From assembly GCA_001067655.1 (NCBI GenBank), contig JUNU01000311.1, forward strand, positions 1-5,407: a stretch of DNA of 5,407 bases. Reading direction: 5' to 3'. Source of the stretch: Neisseria lactamica (GTDB taxonomy: Bacteria; Pseudomonadota; Gammaproteobacteria; Burkholderiales; Neisseriaceae). The position numbers and the translations under genes are program-made. Below, piece by piece: positions 5,354-5,407 of the stretch (its first letter is position 1; each line of letters starts with the position of its first letter). Under the pieces are notes generated by a model, which worked only from the letters and a program-made list of their open reading frames with translations, ran no database searches and had not been told where the DNA came from.

Positions 5354-5407
5354 TATAGTGAATTAACTTTAAACCAGTACGGCGTTGCCTCGCCTTAGCT
5401 CAAAGAG
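5354..5407. repeat. Partial Correia repeat element (CREE), left end
   Basis: The end of the window starts a Correia element: the terminal repeat TATAGTGAATTAACTTTAAA is followed by CCAGTACGGCGTTGCCTCGC and then CTTAGCTCAAAGAG. The last part belongs, as I recall, to the full-length form (about 155 bases) rather than the internally deleted one. The element is cut by the window end. Read leftward, its terminus gives TATACT (complement of 5352-5357), a possible outward -10 toward the 122-residue gene, but without a convincing -35. Confidence 0.9.

Overview
The window comes from a commensal Neisseria. The strongest clue is the repeated 12-mer AGGTCGTCTGAA or its complement, the DNA uptake sequence (DUS) in the AG-muc dialect that I associate with the N. 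mucosa / N. sicca / N. macacae group. Exact copies lie at 190, 1865, 1892, 2882, 2911, 3028, 4441, 4844 and 5301, and copies with a different first base at 4858 and 5315. All are intergenic. Both ends of the window are cut inside a Correia element, the Neisseria-specific miniature repeat. This supports the genus and suggests the piece may be an assembly contig that broke at repeats.

Layout, left to right. Positions 1-50 are the end of a Correia element. Positions 51-273 are the ftsE leader, with a TATAAT-type -10, a single DUS and two DnaA-box-like sites. Then come ftsE (274-924) and ftsX (921-1838) on the plus strand, overlapping by 4 bases. They encode the ATPase and membrane subunit of the cell-division transporter-like complex. 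A DUS inverted-repeat hairpin (1863-1905) follows. Next is an AT-richer gene for a five-helix membrane protein of unknown function (1939-2478). A compact single-gene unit follows for initiator tRNA-fMet (2727-2803), with its own sigma70 promoter and intrinsic terminator. Positions 2839-3073 hold only repeats: a DUS inverted pair, a REP-like pair of inverted hairpins and a single DUS.

The right half is on the minus strand. Reading leftward it has a 122-residue membrane protein (5267-4899), its diverged paralogue of 117 residues (4811-4458) and a CLC-family H+/Cl- antiporter (4420-3074). The two small genes are a tandem duplication. Each is preceded by an identical 44-base block containing a DUS hairpin, with the blocks 457 bases apart.

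FtsE and FtsX form one complex. The small membrane genes and the CLC gene are closely spaced and may share transcripts, although a terminator-like hairpin lies between the two paralogues. The most unusual items are the paralogue pair with perfectly conserved non-coding blocks, the paired DnaA-like boxes ahead of ftsE and the REP-like inverted pair. I do not see a complete new defence or mobile system in this window.
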